Below, piece after piece: positions 9,780 to 21,204 of a stretch of 64,000 nt of DNA. A program made the position numbers and the translations under genes. Below the pieces are notes generated by a model that worked only from the letters and a program-made list of their open reading frames with translations, searched no databases and was not told the origin of the DNA. The number at the start of each line of letters is the position of its first letter. Within the stretch, counting starts at the first letter, position 1. Origin of the DNA: Isoetes taiwanensis (lineage: Eukaryota > Streptophyta > Lycopodiopsida > Isoetales > Isoetaceae). Location: NCBI GenBank assembly GCA_021234155.1, contig JAJEKV010000048.1, positions 1,333,873 through 1,397,872 of the forward strand, written 5' to 3'.

Positions 9780-10783
9780 ATCGCCATGGTGGATCCCACT
9801 TGGACCAGGTGCATCACCTTTGATGCTCGCAGCATCCGCCGATCCCCGAGTTCAGCGCAGATGGGCGCATCGGGGGTCTTGACTGTGGGGGAATGGTATG
9901 TTGACGGGCAGTTGGCACCCTGGCATTTTCGCCACAGATTTCAACTTCAGGAACGGGATTGCGCTATTTGGGCGCGAGTGGCTAATGCTCTGCCACTGAA
10001 CTCCCCGCAGGCATCTAGACGAGTATGGAGGTGTCATCCAAAACTTGATCCCTCAAATTTTGTAAAGTCCCATATGACCTTCTCCGCAATTCAGATGAGT
10101 CAGCTGCTCCGGCCGGACAAATGGAGTTTCCAGGTGCCGGGAGATGATTGGGGCAATATCTGGAGATGGGTGTGGAACCCAATCTCGCCCCCTAAGATTC
10201 GGGTATTGCTGTGGCAGATAGTGCACCGTTCCCTGAGGGTGAACACGTGGATTCGCAGGATCAATCCGCTGATTAGCTGACATGTGCCCTATGTGTGGTG
10301 CCTCAGAGACCCCGAGCATTGTATGTTTCGTTTCGACATCCAAATGACATGGCGCTGGGTCCAGCCTCTTTCACATTTCAGGCCCGCAAATAAGAGGTTT
10401 TGTTGGGGTGTACCCTAGCCGGTAGTCTCAGCCCGTAGTCCGGCCTTCCATTTGTGTAAAGCCCGTTATCGTGGGCTCATTCGAAGCCGACGACGCATGA
10501 AGGTGTTCAGAATGAGGAGGTGCGGCACGGGGTTTTGATCCCGCAGCTTGAGGTACAAAAATTCTCTCTCTTATTTAAGGCCCCTCGGAAAGAGCAGTTC
10601 AAGCAATGGTGCGGGAAAGGACCAGCCCTCATTATAGACAGATATTGGGTGTTTGTGTCATGAGTCGTAGGTAGATATACATGCCGTGGGTTCTCCCCTC
10701 CAAGCAAGGCAATACCCTAGCATCGCTCATCTTGTACTTACCCTATATTAATATTAGTTAACTTGATCTTTAAAAAAAAAAAA
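9780..10783 (+). mobile_element. 5'-truncated LINE (zf-RVT end) with poly(A)
   Basis: A 1.0-kb insertion is bounded by a perfect 16-bp duplication and ends in A residues (10772-10783), the hallmark of target-primed reverse transcription. The open frame 9786-10280 gives 164 residues. Its C-terminal part (WRWVWNPISPPKIRVLLWQI, then RVNTW) is the zf-RVT module of plant L1-type LINEs. The cysteines continue after a frameshift (CPMCGASETPS). Only the 3' end of a LINE is present, so the copy is dead on arrival. The perfect duplication suggests a comparatively recent insertion. Confidence 0.9.
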
Positions 10784-10799
10784 AAGATCAAAGTTTGAC
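10784..10799 (+). repeat. Target-site duplication, right copy
   Basis: Identical to 9764-9779 and abuts the LINE poly(A). Confidence 0.9.
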
Positions 10800-12356
10800 T
10801 ATGGTTGAAAAACTGAATGCATGACTATGGAAGTTTAGGGCTGAAAATGTGATCCGAGGTGTGATCTCATGCCGGTTTTTGCTCTACATTTCTCCATACC
10901 AAGATACTCGCTAAAAAGTCTTTTTGAGACTATCGTGATAACGTTTTGAGGATATTCAATTATGTTGACATACGTTCATACTTTAAGCATTAAAGTAATA
11001 TTTTTTCATGATTATATGCGTTTGGGGTGCCGGTTCTACTAGCGTGACCAAGTTTTCTAATTTTACAAACGCATTTTGATCTTTCTTCGGTATATTTGTA
11101 ACTTGGACAATAAGCTCCATGTTGTTTGGTACTATTCTAAGCCGGTAATGGAAACTCCTTATTTATAGGATTAATCCTCATACTATTCTTCGCTCCATTG
11201 TTTATGCTTGCTATGGCAAATTATATTTCAGGGGTCTCTAAAATACAAGATATCTTTGTTTTCTCATGTTAATCCCCTTTTATCTAATAGGGTGGTTGCT
11301 ACTATAACCGATTTAATGAATGCTTTTTATCAATACATAATGTAGTTGTCAATAAGTCGTTATGACAAGGAACATGACAAATCCGCTTTTATGTGGAATC
11401 TGGTGTAATCGGTTAAGAAATATAACTTGGCATTTCCGTATGCTTATTTCGGATCAAGATGTAAACCGATAGTAAGGTCTCGCTTGCACATTTGTTTGAG
11501 ACTGGATCCTTGAAAAATATGGTCAAGTGTACACAGAATGCAAGAAGTTGATCCGTGCATAAATGGCTGATGTCTTCTTATGGCAAGTGGTCCCTCATCT
11601 TTTTTATAAAAAAATGGTTGTTCCGTAAATATCTGACAAAGGTTGTCTGAATTTTTGACGTGATCCTTGGGCCTATGTGGCGTATCATTTCATGATAGAA
11701 AGCATAGTAATTTTATCCAATCAGATTAAGGAAGCCTTGACTAGCAGGGGCATTTGATGCGCATGTTCTTTGAATTTCTGGAATTGATGGCTAGTTTTGA
11801 ATGGCTATAAATGTTATCTTGGAAGAATGGTACCATCCTCGACTTCTCGTTCTTGTATGGCCAGATAAGACAGCGGAGGGATTGACCAATGCTGATGTTT
11901 GTGCTAGGATTAACTAGTTCAAGCCCCCTTTTTTTTTTTTCTTTTTTTTTTTTTGCCTTTTTGCATATGCGCTTTTCATTTTGTTACACGAAAAACCTTT
12001 CGACGCCGGAATTGTTTTTGCTGTATTTTTCACGTATCATACGACAAATTTATGCCATGTCATACGAATAATATGTATTGCATATAAAACGTACGGAGTA
12101 TTGAACCTATCTTTGATGGCACTGGCTAAGCAATAGAGTTCGTTTTCTTGTCTTTTGATTGCCAAGGATGATAGAAGCTTGACATATACGAAAATTTCAA
12201 CAAAATAAAGTGGTTGGAAAAACTTTGGCACAAAGTGAAGAGTAGGTTTTGTTTAGCTTATAAACGATAGGATCGTAACTACTAAAAATGTAATCGAATC
12301 TACGGCGCATAGCCTCGTAATTATTAAATTTATATTGAGCCTATGTACACTCGAAT
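10800..12356. other. Stretch without recognised gene
   Basis: No family was recognised on either strand. Two adjacent T runs (about 11929-11954) could be the reversed poly(A) of a lost retroelement, but no element sequence follows. Confidence 0.4.
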
Positions 12357-12575
12357 TTTTGTATGGTCAAGTAGCTGTGCGCGTATAGGCAGTGAGCAGG
12401 TAAAAATTTGTATAGTCAAGTGGCTTTCCTGAATAAGGAAAATCTTATAGTTGGCTATGCGTCCATAGGTGGGGTAATTTTTGTATAGTTAAATGGCTAT
12501 GCACGCATAGACCCTCAACATGGAACATTTTTGTATGGTTATTATGCTATGCGCGTATAGACTCAATACATTCTT
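12357..12575 (+). repeat. Degenerate tandem repeat with quasi-palindromic core
   Basis: About four units of 50-65 bases, each with TTTTTGTATRGTYAA followed by a GCTATGCGCGTATAG-type core (clearest near 12374, 12453, 12495 and 12546). The core is nearly self-complementary. Flanks are A+T-rich. Confidence 0.6.
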
Positions 12576-13342
12576 GAATCTCATGTTTACTTCTCTAACA
12601 CTGTTCTTTGTCCTTTTTATAATTGTTATTTACTAAGAAATTTTAGTGCTTATGTTTTCAGCCTTTTTCGTGTTTTGTTGAAATATTTCAAATTTCTTTC
12701 TTTTTTTACACCCAAAAATGGCACGTTCATTTTATAGTTTGCTTTTTTTTTCATATTTCGACCCTAAAATTAAGGCCCCTAATATGAAATTGAGGCCACT
12801 TTTTTCCTTCTCGAAAGCACCCTAAAATAACATGAATTCGACTAGAAAATCGACTTTTTTGGCGATTACTGCAATTGTAGGTCATTAGTGCACTTGATCC
12901 GTCACCTTGTTATCATCCAAAGTTCTGGGATCATCCATGGTTAGCAACATATCATCCACATCCCAAGCTTTGAATTCTAAATCGAAGCCGGATGAGAAAC
13001 TTTGCCGGATGTTTTCAAGCTTCGTAAGTGATGTACATTCTCGATCAATGTCTCCAAAACATTCCCCAAGTTCATCAGTAAACACTGCAAAATTTTGCAA
13101 CACGAGAGCCCCTCTCTTTAGCAAGGGGACAAATCAACTCGAAGCTGGCCTAGTAAGGAGAGAGTCAACCAACCCCGTTCAAAGTAGGATATCTGTGAGG
13201 ATGGAGTCGAATAACGAGCAAGCTGATTAAAAAAAAAGGGTTTAATATTCTTGATTAAAAAGGTATGCTTTCCTTTAAAACATGTTGAGGAGATGTTTTT
13301 TGGATGTACTAACTTATTCTATGTTTATAGTATTTTAGGTCA
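12576..13342. other. Stretch without confident gene
   Basis: Between 12885 and 13230 both strands are open: plus 12907-13230 (Ser-rich) and minus 12885-13124 (acidic, Leu/Asp-rich). Composition is more coding-like than the surroundings, but neither translation matches a family I know. One of them may be an exon remnant. Confidence 0.3.
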
Positions 13343-13573
13343 ATGGCATGCAACATACTAAAAAAAGCCCCCAATGATGATGACCAAGGCAAGAAAAAAT
13401 TCCCAAATGATGAAGATGATGCCCAAGTAAAGGAAAAGACCCCCAATGATGGTGCTCAAGGAAAGAATAATGCCCAAGAAAAGGATGATGCCACAGGAAA
13501 GGAAATTATACTTTATACTCGAGTCGATTGGAAAAAAAAGAAGGTCAACATCTTGCATGAATGCAACAGATAG
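13343..13573 (+). CDS. Unrecognised low-complexity acidic/lysine open frame
   Basis: A 76-codon ATG frame has about four imperfect copies of a PNDxxxQxKxK/AQxKxD unit in residues 8-50, followed by a non-repetitive tail with DWKKKKVN. After the stop at 13571-13573 the same frame stays open, with coding-like residues (VREGIIVLADLVNLVQEASK), to about 13688. That suggests a once longer product with a nonsense change. The family is unknown. Repeated charged tracts like this occur in plant transposon ORFs and in disordered host proteins. Confidence 0.3.
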   Translation: MACNILKKAPNDDDQGKKKFPNDEDDAQVKEKTPNDGAQGKNNAQEKDDATGKEIILYTRVDWKKKKVNILHECNR

Positions 13574-14219
13574 GTAGTAAGAGAAGGGATTATTGTTCTA
13601 GCAGATCTTGTCAATCTAGTTCAAGAAGCCTCAAAGCTTGGATCCAGTACCATCAAATTTCTTCGACAAACTAATCTTAGGCTCTGATGTCCTCCCTTTG
13701 TAGCTAGAGTATATTCATGAGATGTTATCCCTTCTCTGAACTCTTTATTGTCCATCTGCAATTGCTGACATACTTAAACAAGCTATTAGACTTGTTGTAA
13801 CAAGGATGAAACCTTCTCCATAGAGACAAAACACAAAAAATAGACAAAGAAATAATTAGGCTCGAAGCAGAATATAGAACCAATAAAGGAATTTCGGTTC
13901 AAACTTCCATAAACCTATGCAAAAAAAAAAAAGAGAAAATGCGAGAAAATATGCAAGGAATACGTTGAAAAACGGGATATACTTGATCCAACAGAGCAGA
14001 ATACATGTACATAAGTTAGAAAGCTCAAGACCCGCATGAACTAGAATTGTTCGACAAGAATCAGGCAGATCTATATATAGGTCTGGATTTCTAGAATGAT
14101 GGTTAAGATCACACCACTCCAAAGGATGAGATAGCGATAAGTGATGCCCATATATGTAGGTTTTGAAGTGCTTTAGAACCTCATGGAAACACCTACACTA
14201 TATGAAGAAGTTGTAAGGG
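13574..14219. other. Stretch without recognised gene
   Basis: Apart from the continuation of the preceding frame to about 13688, no gene was recognised. A short A-rich run lies near 13920. Confidence 0.4.
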
Positions 14220-14225
14220 GATGCC

Positions 14226-14300
14226 TTATGGTAGCTCACTTGGCAAAAATGTGTGTCTTGCATCTAGAAAGTTGTGGGTTTGGCCCTGCTTCATGCAACT
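14226..14300 (+). repeat. tRNA-like (SINE head) fragment
   Basis: TAGCTCACTTGG (14232-14243) resembles a pol III A box and GGGTTTGGCCCTG (14276-14288) a degraded B box, at tRNA-like spacing. The A box nearly equals that of the composite repeat at 2762, so the two may be related. The cloverleaf is not conserved enough to call a tRNA gene. Confidence 0.45.
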
Positions 14301-15585
14301 ACTTTTTGCATCCGTGTGAAAACCATCTTTATATGTATAATACCCTTATAGACGTCAACAATTATTGAATGAGAAGATCCTACATAGCAAAATACAAGAG
14401 GAAGATAGTAGAGCTCGTTGCTTACAAACTTATGCATGTAGTTGGACATTTCGTCTTGCATTCATCTTAGCTTACATTCTTGCAGATCAGCACTTGGACA
14501 TTTACTCTTGCATTCATCATATTATCGCACAATAAGATTTAATGCTACATTTGCATCGTCTGCAGGCAATCATCATGGCCTTCTTTCTCATAATTTATTC
14601 ATTGGATCTAGTAGAGCTTGTAGTCCAGTCCTATCGCCACAATATGTCCATTCTTGGTGAGCTGTATTCGGGGATGGCCACAAGCATAGGGTTTTTTTTA
14701 CTGAGCAATTATATGGAGCCCCTTAATCATCTAATAGAGCTTGAATTGGAGAATTCTAAGATGAGGATCAGAATTGTAGAGCTCGAGGGCATTTTGGTTG
14801 CCCATTTGCATGACGTCCAAAACCCAATAGTTCCACCACCTAGTTTGCCAACTTCTACTATGTCAACTTCTCTTGTGCGAGCATATGATGCTGATGAAGA
14901 ATAGACCACAATTTTCTAAGATCTATGTAGATATATGTATGGACTGTATAATAAATGTGGACCAACATATTTGCACCTGTTATATAAATGGTCTGGTGTG
15001 CAAGCCTTAATTTTGCAATTATGGCAGAAAATAGCTTTTTTATGATAATCAAGAAACGGCTTTAAGTGTATCAGATTCTTCATTAATGAATGCTTTATCG
15101 CAATCAACTTTTACTTCTAATGTATTTCTTGTCATTCTATTGATGCAATTAATCTCTTACCTTTTTCAAACGGATTATTGGCCATGCAAAAAGGTTTCGA
15201 TGCTTTCTTCGACGGTGTCTCCACCAGGATGCCTTCTGGGTAATGCTTCATCATTAAAATGCCAGTGGTAATTAAAATCTTTACATGATCTCTTCCCAGT
15301 GGAATTCCATGGCATACTACTTCTAGATCGATCGATTCTATCTTCCAACTTCTCACCCTCTTTCTCAAATTTGTCATCAACATGTAACATTTCTCTTGAA
15401 TCTGGTAAGATTAAGGCATTGGATAGCAGTAAGCATTTTAGGATTAATGGAGCATGAGAAATGACATAAAATTGCTCTACGATGTAGAGGCACAAAATTC
15501 TTTTTTCTTAGTATCATTCTTCTGAGTTTTTAGTATCGTTCTGCCGAGTTCTTGGTGGTCAATGAGCAAGAAAGGCTTGACAAAA
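14301..15585. other. Stretch with weak open frames only
   Basis: A plus frame at 14542-14904 (120 codons) has a hydrophobic start, a charged Leu/Ile-rich middle (residues 65-90, possible coiled coil) and a Pro/Ser tail. An overlapping frame at 14442-14660 contains two copies of a CIHLSLHSCRSALGH-type repeat at DNA level. No homology was recognised and coding status is uncertain. Confidence 0.3.
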
Positions 15586-15741
15586 GAATATGTAGCATAA
15601 TAACAGGGGGTTTTCTTTGTGTTTTTGTACGCTTTTCACTAAGGTTTTCCTATGATTTCGTGATGTATTCAAATGGATGTACTAATGCGTACATCTAGAG
15701 TGCACCATTTCTGAGCCATTGGTTTTAGCCTTTTTTTTTCC

Positions 15742-15911
15742 AATGGTCAACAACCAATGGCTCACAACAAAAGCCCTTTTTTGTGCGTGTGGTGCATAAT
15801 GGTCAACAACCAATGGCTCACAACAAAAGCCCTCTTTTTGTGCGTGTGGTGCATGATGGTCAACAACCAATGGCTTACAACAAAAGCCCTCTTTTTGTGC
15901 GTGTGGTGCAT
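15742..15911 (+). repeat. Three-unit 56-57-bp tandem repeat
   Basis: Three near-identical units start at about 15742, 15798 and 15855. Each holds GTCAACAACCAATGGCTCAC, then AAAAGCCC and TGTGCGTGTGGTGCAT. Two units are present in the opposite arm (about 20945-21055). The small frames across it are repeat artefacts. Confidence 0.9.
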
Positions 15912-16494
15912 AATGGGCACATGAAGGGTTTGAAGGGCGCATGTAGTGCGCGGTTTCCGCAGGCAACACATTTCTTATCATAACTTTTGATCTAGAGCTA
16001 CGTTTGAGATGATTTTTATTGCGTTGGAAAGCTCTCTCGAGATATTTTTGATAGTGTATGATATGGATATGTGTGGTTAAGTTATCTATGCTAAAACAGC
16101 AATTTTCGGCCGGGTTTGGTGGGCTTTCACATCCTACCGGTGATTAATCTGAGGATTGCGCTATTGGATATTGTTTTATGGCTCATTCTGAATGAAGGTT
16201 GCAAAAAATTACCATGCATTCTTAGATTTTGAGGCAGTTATTAAGCAAATTCCAAGGCTTCTAGATCCTTGTGCTAACAAGCAGAAAAGTTTCCCACTTT
16301 GGTTTCTCACCACAAGAATCCATGGACTTTCAGAATAATGGGATCAATCCGCTCTATCTTTATGGTAACTTTTACTTATGTTCTATTTGTTTTATTGTGA
16401 TGAAATTCAAAAGCTACAGGTGATGAAAGCCTCAAATGAATTCTAGTTTTTTCTGGTTTGAATTCTAAAATTTTTGTCACACTGGGGGGGTCCC

Positions 16495-17268
16495 TAAGGC
16501 CCCGAAAGGGCCAAAAAAATTTTTGCAACACAAACCATTAACATCCAACATATAAAAATTAAATCCCCCAACACATAACAACCATTGACATTAACAACCA
16601 ACACATAACTACCATTGACATTAATTAACACAACCATTGGGTCCAACACTTTTAAATTAAAATCCCCCTTAAACCCCTTTGGTTTGGGTGTATATTCACG
16701 GGGGGTGGCGTTGGGCGAGAGCCCTCATAATTGTATTTTTGCGTACAAAATCAACACTATATAGTATTCCAATACAAAATCAAGGCTATATAACAACCAA
16801 CATAACTACTATTAACATTAATCAACACAAACCATTACATTCAACATGTTTAAATTAAAATCCCCTAAAACCCCTTTGGTTTGGGTGCATATTCACGGGG
16901 GTGACTCAGGACAACGAGTTTGTTGGATAGGCATATTCACCCCTTATTCCTTAATCTACACCGTACACAAAAGTTCCTCATTTGTGGGGTATGGATGTAC
17001 AAAATTTGCTATCTTGTATAACAAGATTCGCAAAAATACTATAAGATTTTGAGGTAATATACTTTATGGTGTTGATTTTATGCGTGCAAAACATAATTAT
17101 AGGGGCTCTGTTGCCCTCGTCACCCCCGTGTGAATATGCACCCAAACCAAAGGGGTTTTAGGGGATTTTAATTTAAACATGTTGAATGTAATAATGGTTT
17201 GTGTTGATTAATGTTAATAGTAGTTATGTTGGTTGTTATATTAAAAATTTTGGGCCCTTCGGCCCCAA
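16495..17268 (+). mobile_element. MITE family M: one truncated and one complete copy
   Basis: A partial copy (about 16495-16786) keeps its GGCCCCGAAAGGGCC outer end and left arm. It is followed by a full copy (about 16787-17268) with left arm 16787-16899 and right arm 17128-17240, about 113 bases each and inverted, ending TTTTGGGCCCTTCGG. The centre has the family's GGCATATTCACCCCTTATTC block. The truncated copy is also found in the opposite arm of the surrounding element. Confidence 0.75.
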
Positions 17269-18305
17269 AAAAACAAACATAGATAAACTTTGAGGTAAAC
17301 AAGAAAATAAAAACACAAAATGAATGATGTGTTATTGCAAATCATATATTTTAAATTGCATAATTTATAGACTCCAAATTTAGACTTTGAGCACGAGACT
17401 CGAATACCCTACTTCAATTAATGGAGGTACTAAAACACCGCTAATCAATGCTTTTAAGATGTTTGGAGATGTAGTTCTGCTTAGCTTTATGCCACTAGAT
17501 TGAGATATCTAAGTCACCTTCATGACGTTGAGCAGAAGCTGCAATCATCACATCCTTCAATACATTTGAACTTTTCAACATTTAAAATGTAACAATTGTT
17601 TTCTAAAAACACAACATCATATCCCTAAATACATTTTTTGAACTTTGAACTTTTCAACATTTGAAATGTGAACCATGTTTGTATCCTAATTGACTTTACA
17701 CATAAGAATTCACAATTACAAATTGAAGCTATCTCAACTGCCATGAAGCCTTTCTTAGATATCAACATACCAGAATAGAGTAACTCATGGAATAGCAAAT
17801 CTTTCTTTCTCCAATAAGCAACACTTATAATAAACAATAAAGAATATGCAAATGAAGCATGCATGTAGTCAACTTACACAAAATTTAAAGAACTTGGTAG
17901 CCTAAACTAAGAAGTAATGGATATGATGTAGTGAGTGCATAGCATGAGATTATTGCAGAATATGGCAGTTACACCTCAAGATATTATTTGCAGCAACCAA
18001 GATATCTTCTCTCCATTCTCAAGTTTCCTATAACGACAACCAGATGCTACCATCTAGCATCAAAAGGATCTGTACAATCTGGCAAAACCTCCACGAATTC
18101 AATCTGCCAAAACTCCATGGCCCTTCACGGCTTTAATCTGGCCTCGTAATCTAACTTTAATCTAGGACCTTTTTAACATCGAATCTGCAGAGAAAAGGTT
18201 TGGTATGTAAACAAGCTAAAAATTTGCAAAAGATATGAGAATTTGGCGCATTTATATTTGTATACCCATCGAAGGCCGGAGATGATGCCGAGTGAGACTA
18301 AACGT
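17269..18305. other. Interior of the element, unassigned
   Basis: A+T-rich sequence with no recognised exon, possibly intronic or flanking DNA carried with the BTAF1 fragment. A GAACTTTTCAACATTT word occurs twice (about 17568 and 17648). Confidence 0.35.
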
Positions 18306-18630
18306 TCAAGCACGATACATCAGCGACTTCTCAACATCTATTGCTTGCCCAAGTTTTTCCATTTCAGCATTTGCATATGATAAAACATCTTTTAACGTTG
18401 CATGTCTCACATTCTCAACAATTGCCCCTAGGGCATATGCTGCTGCAACTCGTGTGTCCCAACTTTTGCTGCGGAGGCACTGCCTTACCTGCACAGTGGA
18501 AACAAATAAACTGACTGAATTACACTTGATCCAATACAATTGACATATTACCTTTTTTAGTAGAGGCTGTAACTTCTCAGGGGATCTGCTTTTGCTATCT
18601 CACCAATGCGCTTTCTTTGCGCGATACGGT
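18306..18630 (-). pseudogene. BTAF1/MOT1 fragment (two N-terminal exons)
   Basis: Exon fragment 18488-18306 follows a GTGCAG acceptor and reads CLRSKSWDTRVAAAYALGAI, then VENVRHATLKD. This is the N-terminal HEAT-repeat signature of BTAF1/MOT1 (Snf2-family TBP-removing ATPase; RGD3/CHR16 in Arabidopsis). The preceding exon, about 18630-18552, ends at a GTAATA donor in phase 0 and reads RIGEIAKADP then, after a one-base shift, EKLQPLLKK, matching the IGEIAK region just upstream in the protein. The frame ends at a stop at 18306 and no ATPase region is present. This is therefore a captured or duplicated two-exon piece, not a gene. It lies inside the inverted-repeat element. Confidence 0.75.
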
Positions 18631-19060
18631 TATGGAGGTGAAAGCATTCAAGAAAAAGCAATCAACCAAAGTGGCTGGTGATTTTCAGCGCCACCCCGAA
18701 TTTGAACCCCATCGGTAGATGCATTTGCCGGTCGCAAGTGGCATCCCTAATTGGGATTTTTTGCATTTTGTGCAAACCCTCAAAATCGAATGCTCTGCAA
18801 AGCCCCCTTTCATTAACAAATCTAAAAATGAAGCATGCACAGCCGATGGCAGCAACTTAAAAGAGCCAAGGCAGAGGCAAAAACGAAACAGCAAAAACAG
18901 ATCCAAAGAGAAACTACTATGTTTCGGCAAGGGAAAGACCCAAGTGGAAAAGGGCAAGCAAATGATACAAGAAGGAAAAAGGGGAAAGGTACCCAAAAGT
19001 AGGGAAGAAGAAAATGAATGAAATGGAATAAAAACAAGAGCAAGGAAAAGGAGGTATTAC
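18631..19060 (-). other. Interval between RAD23 exon and BTAF1 exons
   Basis: Minus-strand sequence following the RAD23 donor, presumably RAD23 intron 1 joined to BTAF1 intronic sequence. The junction between the two sources cannot be placed by eye. Overlapping open frames on both strands are not recognised. Confidence 0.35.
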
Positions 19061-19129
19061 CCGGTGAGGAAGGGGGTTTACATCCAGATCAAAGAACTTG
19101 CCCTTAAGGGTCTTGATAGAAATCTTCAT
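19061..19129 (-). pseudogene. RAD23 first coding exon (ubiquitin-like domain start)
   Basis: ATG at 19129 reads MKISIKTLKGKFFDLDVNP before a GGTAATAC donor at 19060. RAD23 proteins (proteasome shuttle and nucleotide-excision-repair factors) begin with a ubiquitin-like domain of the form MKxxVKTLKGxxFxxxVxP, and plant RAD23 genes have an intron close after this point. The rest of the protein is absent from the window. Upstream on the minus strand (19130 to about 19430) is sequence with CT-rich runs that looks like a 5' untranslated region, so a promoter-proximal piece was captured. The last residues before the donor differ from the family. Confidence 0.7.
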
Positions 19130-19435
19130 GGTGATCTTGCGCTGAGGCCGAGGTGTACGGCCGCTTGAAAAATGGAACGGAGTGGGGGCAGAAAGAAGAT
19201 TCTTATCTTCTCCACTTCCAAGCAGAAAAAAAGGGATCGGAAAACAGAGAGAGAGAAAGCGTGATTTAACAATGATACTTTGCAATGAAAGGGTTTCCAA
19301 CCATGCAACACCGATCGTGCCAATGACCCCAATGAGAGACATATGAATCGGCAGCCCCTTTTGTTGCCCTAAAACGAGCGGCCGATGTTTGCATGGGATG
19401 ATGTCTACGCACCTAACTAGACCATTAAAAATTGA
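19130..19435 (-). promoter_or_regulatory. Probable captured RAD23 5' leader/promoter region
   Basis: It directly precedes the RAD23 ATG and contains a CTCTCTCTCTG-type run (minus strand) typical of plant leaders. No TATA box was assigned. Inference from position. Confidence 0.35.
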
Positions 19436-19479
19436 TGAAAAAAGAGGAAGCAAAAAGAAAATATGGTGCGACTCTATTT

Positions 19480-19692
19480 GTCTTGATTAGTAGACCTCAT
19501 GGAATCGCCCTTCAAAATCATAGTAAAACCATAGGAAAAAGCGTACAAAACTGGAAAAAAAAACCCTGTTATAATATGTATTTGTCTTTGATTAGTAGAC
19601 CTCATGGAATACGCCCTTCAAATCATAGTAAAACCATAGGAAAAAACGTGACAAAACCGGAAAAAAAACCCCTGTTATAATGCTACATATTC
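19480..19692 (-). repeat. Two tandem copies of segment B end
   Basis: Two copies (about 19480-19572 and 19573-19692) of a block with ATTAGTAGACCTCATGGAAT, AAAACCATAGGAAAAA and CCTGTTATAAT end in GCTACATATTC. This is the reverse complement of the B segments at 130, 15586 and 24073. The last copy joins the MITE at a shared CATATTCACAC word. Confidence 0.75.
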
Positions 19693-20172
19693 ACACCGGG
19701 GGTGACTCAGGAACAGAGTCGTTGGATAGGCATATTCACCCCTTATTCCTTAATCTACACCGTCGCGTAAAGTTCCTCGTTTGTGGGGTATGCAAGTACA
19801 AAATTTGCTATCTTGTATAACAAGATTCGCAAAATACTATAAGATTTCAAAGCGGAATACTATATGGTGTTGATTTAAATGCGTAAAAAAAATACAATTA
19901 TGAGGGCTCTCACGCCCTCTACGTCACCCGATGTGAATATGCACCCAAACCAAAAGGGGGTTTAAGGGGATTTTAATTTAAATATGTTGGACCCAATGGT
20001 TGTGTTAATTAATGTCAATGGTAGTTATGTGTTGGTTGTTAATGTCAATGGTTGTTATGTGTTGGTTGTTATGTGTTGGGGGATTTAATTTTTTATATGT
20101 TGGATGTTAATGGTTTGTGTTGCAAAAAAAAAATTTTGGCCCTTGGGGGCCTTAGGGACATCCACACCCCAC
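19690..20172 (-). mobile_element. MITE family M copy in the right arm
   Basis: It carries the family centre (GGCATATTCACCCCTTATTC, 19728-19747) and the arm ending in AAAATTTTGGCCC near 20145. It is the inverted counterpart of the truncated copy at 16495-16786. One arm is replaced by segment B sequence. Confidence 0.7.
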
Positions 20173-20554
20173 CCCCAGGTGTGACAAAATTTTAAATTCA
20201 AACGGAAAAAAAACTAGAATTCATTTGAGGCTTTCATCACCCATATACCCATAAAGTCATAAAGTCCGAAAGTCATAAAGTTTGCAACACCCATACACAA
20301 GCATTTTTCAATCGGAATTTAACAAAGACCTTTGGCCTCCATGGATTCTTGTGGTGAGAAACCAAAGTGGGAAACTTTTACGCTTGTTAGCACAAGGATC
20401 TAGAAGCCTTGGAATTTGCTTAATAAGCGCCTCAAAATCTAAAAATCCATGGTAATTTTTTGCAAGCTTCATTCGAATGAGCCATAAAACAATATCCAAT
20501 AAGCGCAATCCTCAGATAATAAATTTGGTAGGATGTGAAAGCCTACCAAACCCG

Positions 20555-20940
20555 GCCGAAAAAATTGCTGTTTTAGCATAGATAACTTAACCAAATATAT
20601 CCATATCATACACTATCAAAAGATCTCGGAAAGAGCTTTCCAAAGCAATAAAAATCATCCAAAACAGAGCTCGGATCAAAAGTTATGATAAGAAATGCGA
20701 AGAAAGCGCACGCGTCGCCCTTCAAGTCCTTCATGTGCCCAACCCGGCCGAAAAATTGCTGTTTTAGCATAGATACCTTAACCAAATATATCCATATCAT
20801 ACACTATCAAAAGATCTCGGAGAGAGCTTTCCAAAGCAATAAAAATCATCCAAAGCGAGCTACGGATCAAAAGTTATGATAAGAAATGTGTTGCTTTGGG
20901 GAAGCGCACTACATGCGCCCTTGAAGCCCTTCATGTGCCC
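20555..20940 (-). repeat. Tandem duplication inside right arm
   Basis: Two units of about 190 bases contain CCGGCCGAAAAAATTGCTGT or a close variant, CATATCATACACTATC, AGAGCTTTCCAAAGCAA and AAAAGTTATGATAAGAAATG. The left arm has one unit (about 15905-16120), so the duplication arose after the arms separated, or one unit was lost on the left. Confidence 0.8.
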
Positions 20941-21204
20941 ATTATGCACCACACACACAAAAGAGGGCTTTTGTTGTGAGCCATTGGTTGTTGACCATTA
21001 TGCACCACCACGAACAAAAGGGCTTTTGTTGTGAGCCATTGGTTGTTGACCATTGAAAAAAAAAAGGCTAAAATCAATGGCTCAGAAATGGTGCACTCTA
21101 GATGTACGCATTAGTACATCCATTTGAATACATCACGAAATCATAGGAAAATCTTAGTGAAAAGCGTGCAAAAACACAAAGAAAACCCCTGTTATTATGC
21201 TACA

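Noticed and set aside
11929-11954. T run as a LINE tail
   Set aside because: No LINE sequence or target duplication adjoins it.
15742-15911. CRISPR-like direct repeats
   Set aside because: Units are directly adjacent with no variable spacers, and the genome is eukaryotic.
15682-15983. Open frames with repeated His/Lys peptides on both strands
   Set aside because: They translate the 56-bp tandem repeat in the arm of the inverted-repeat element.
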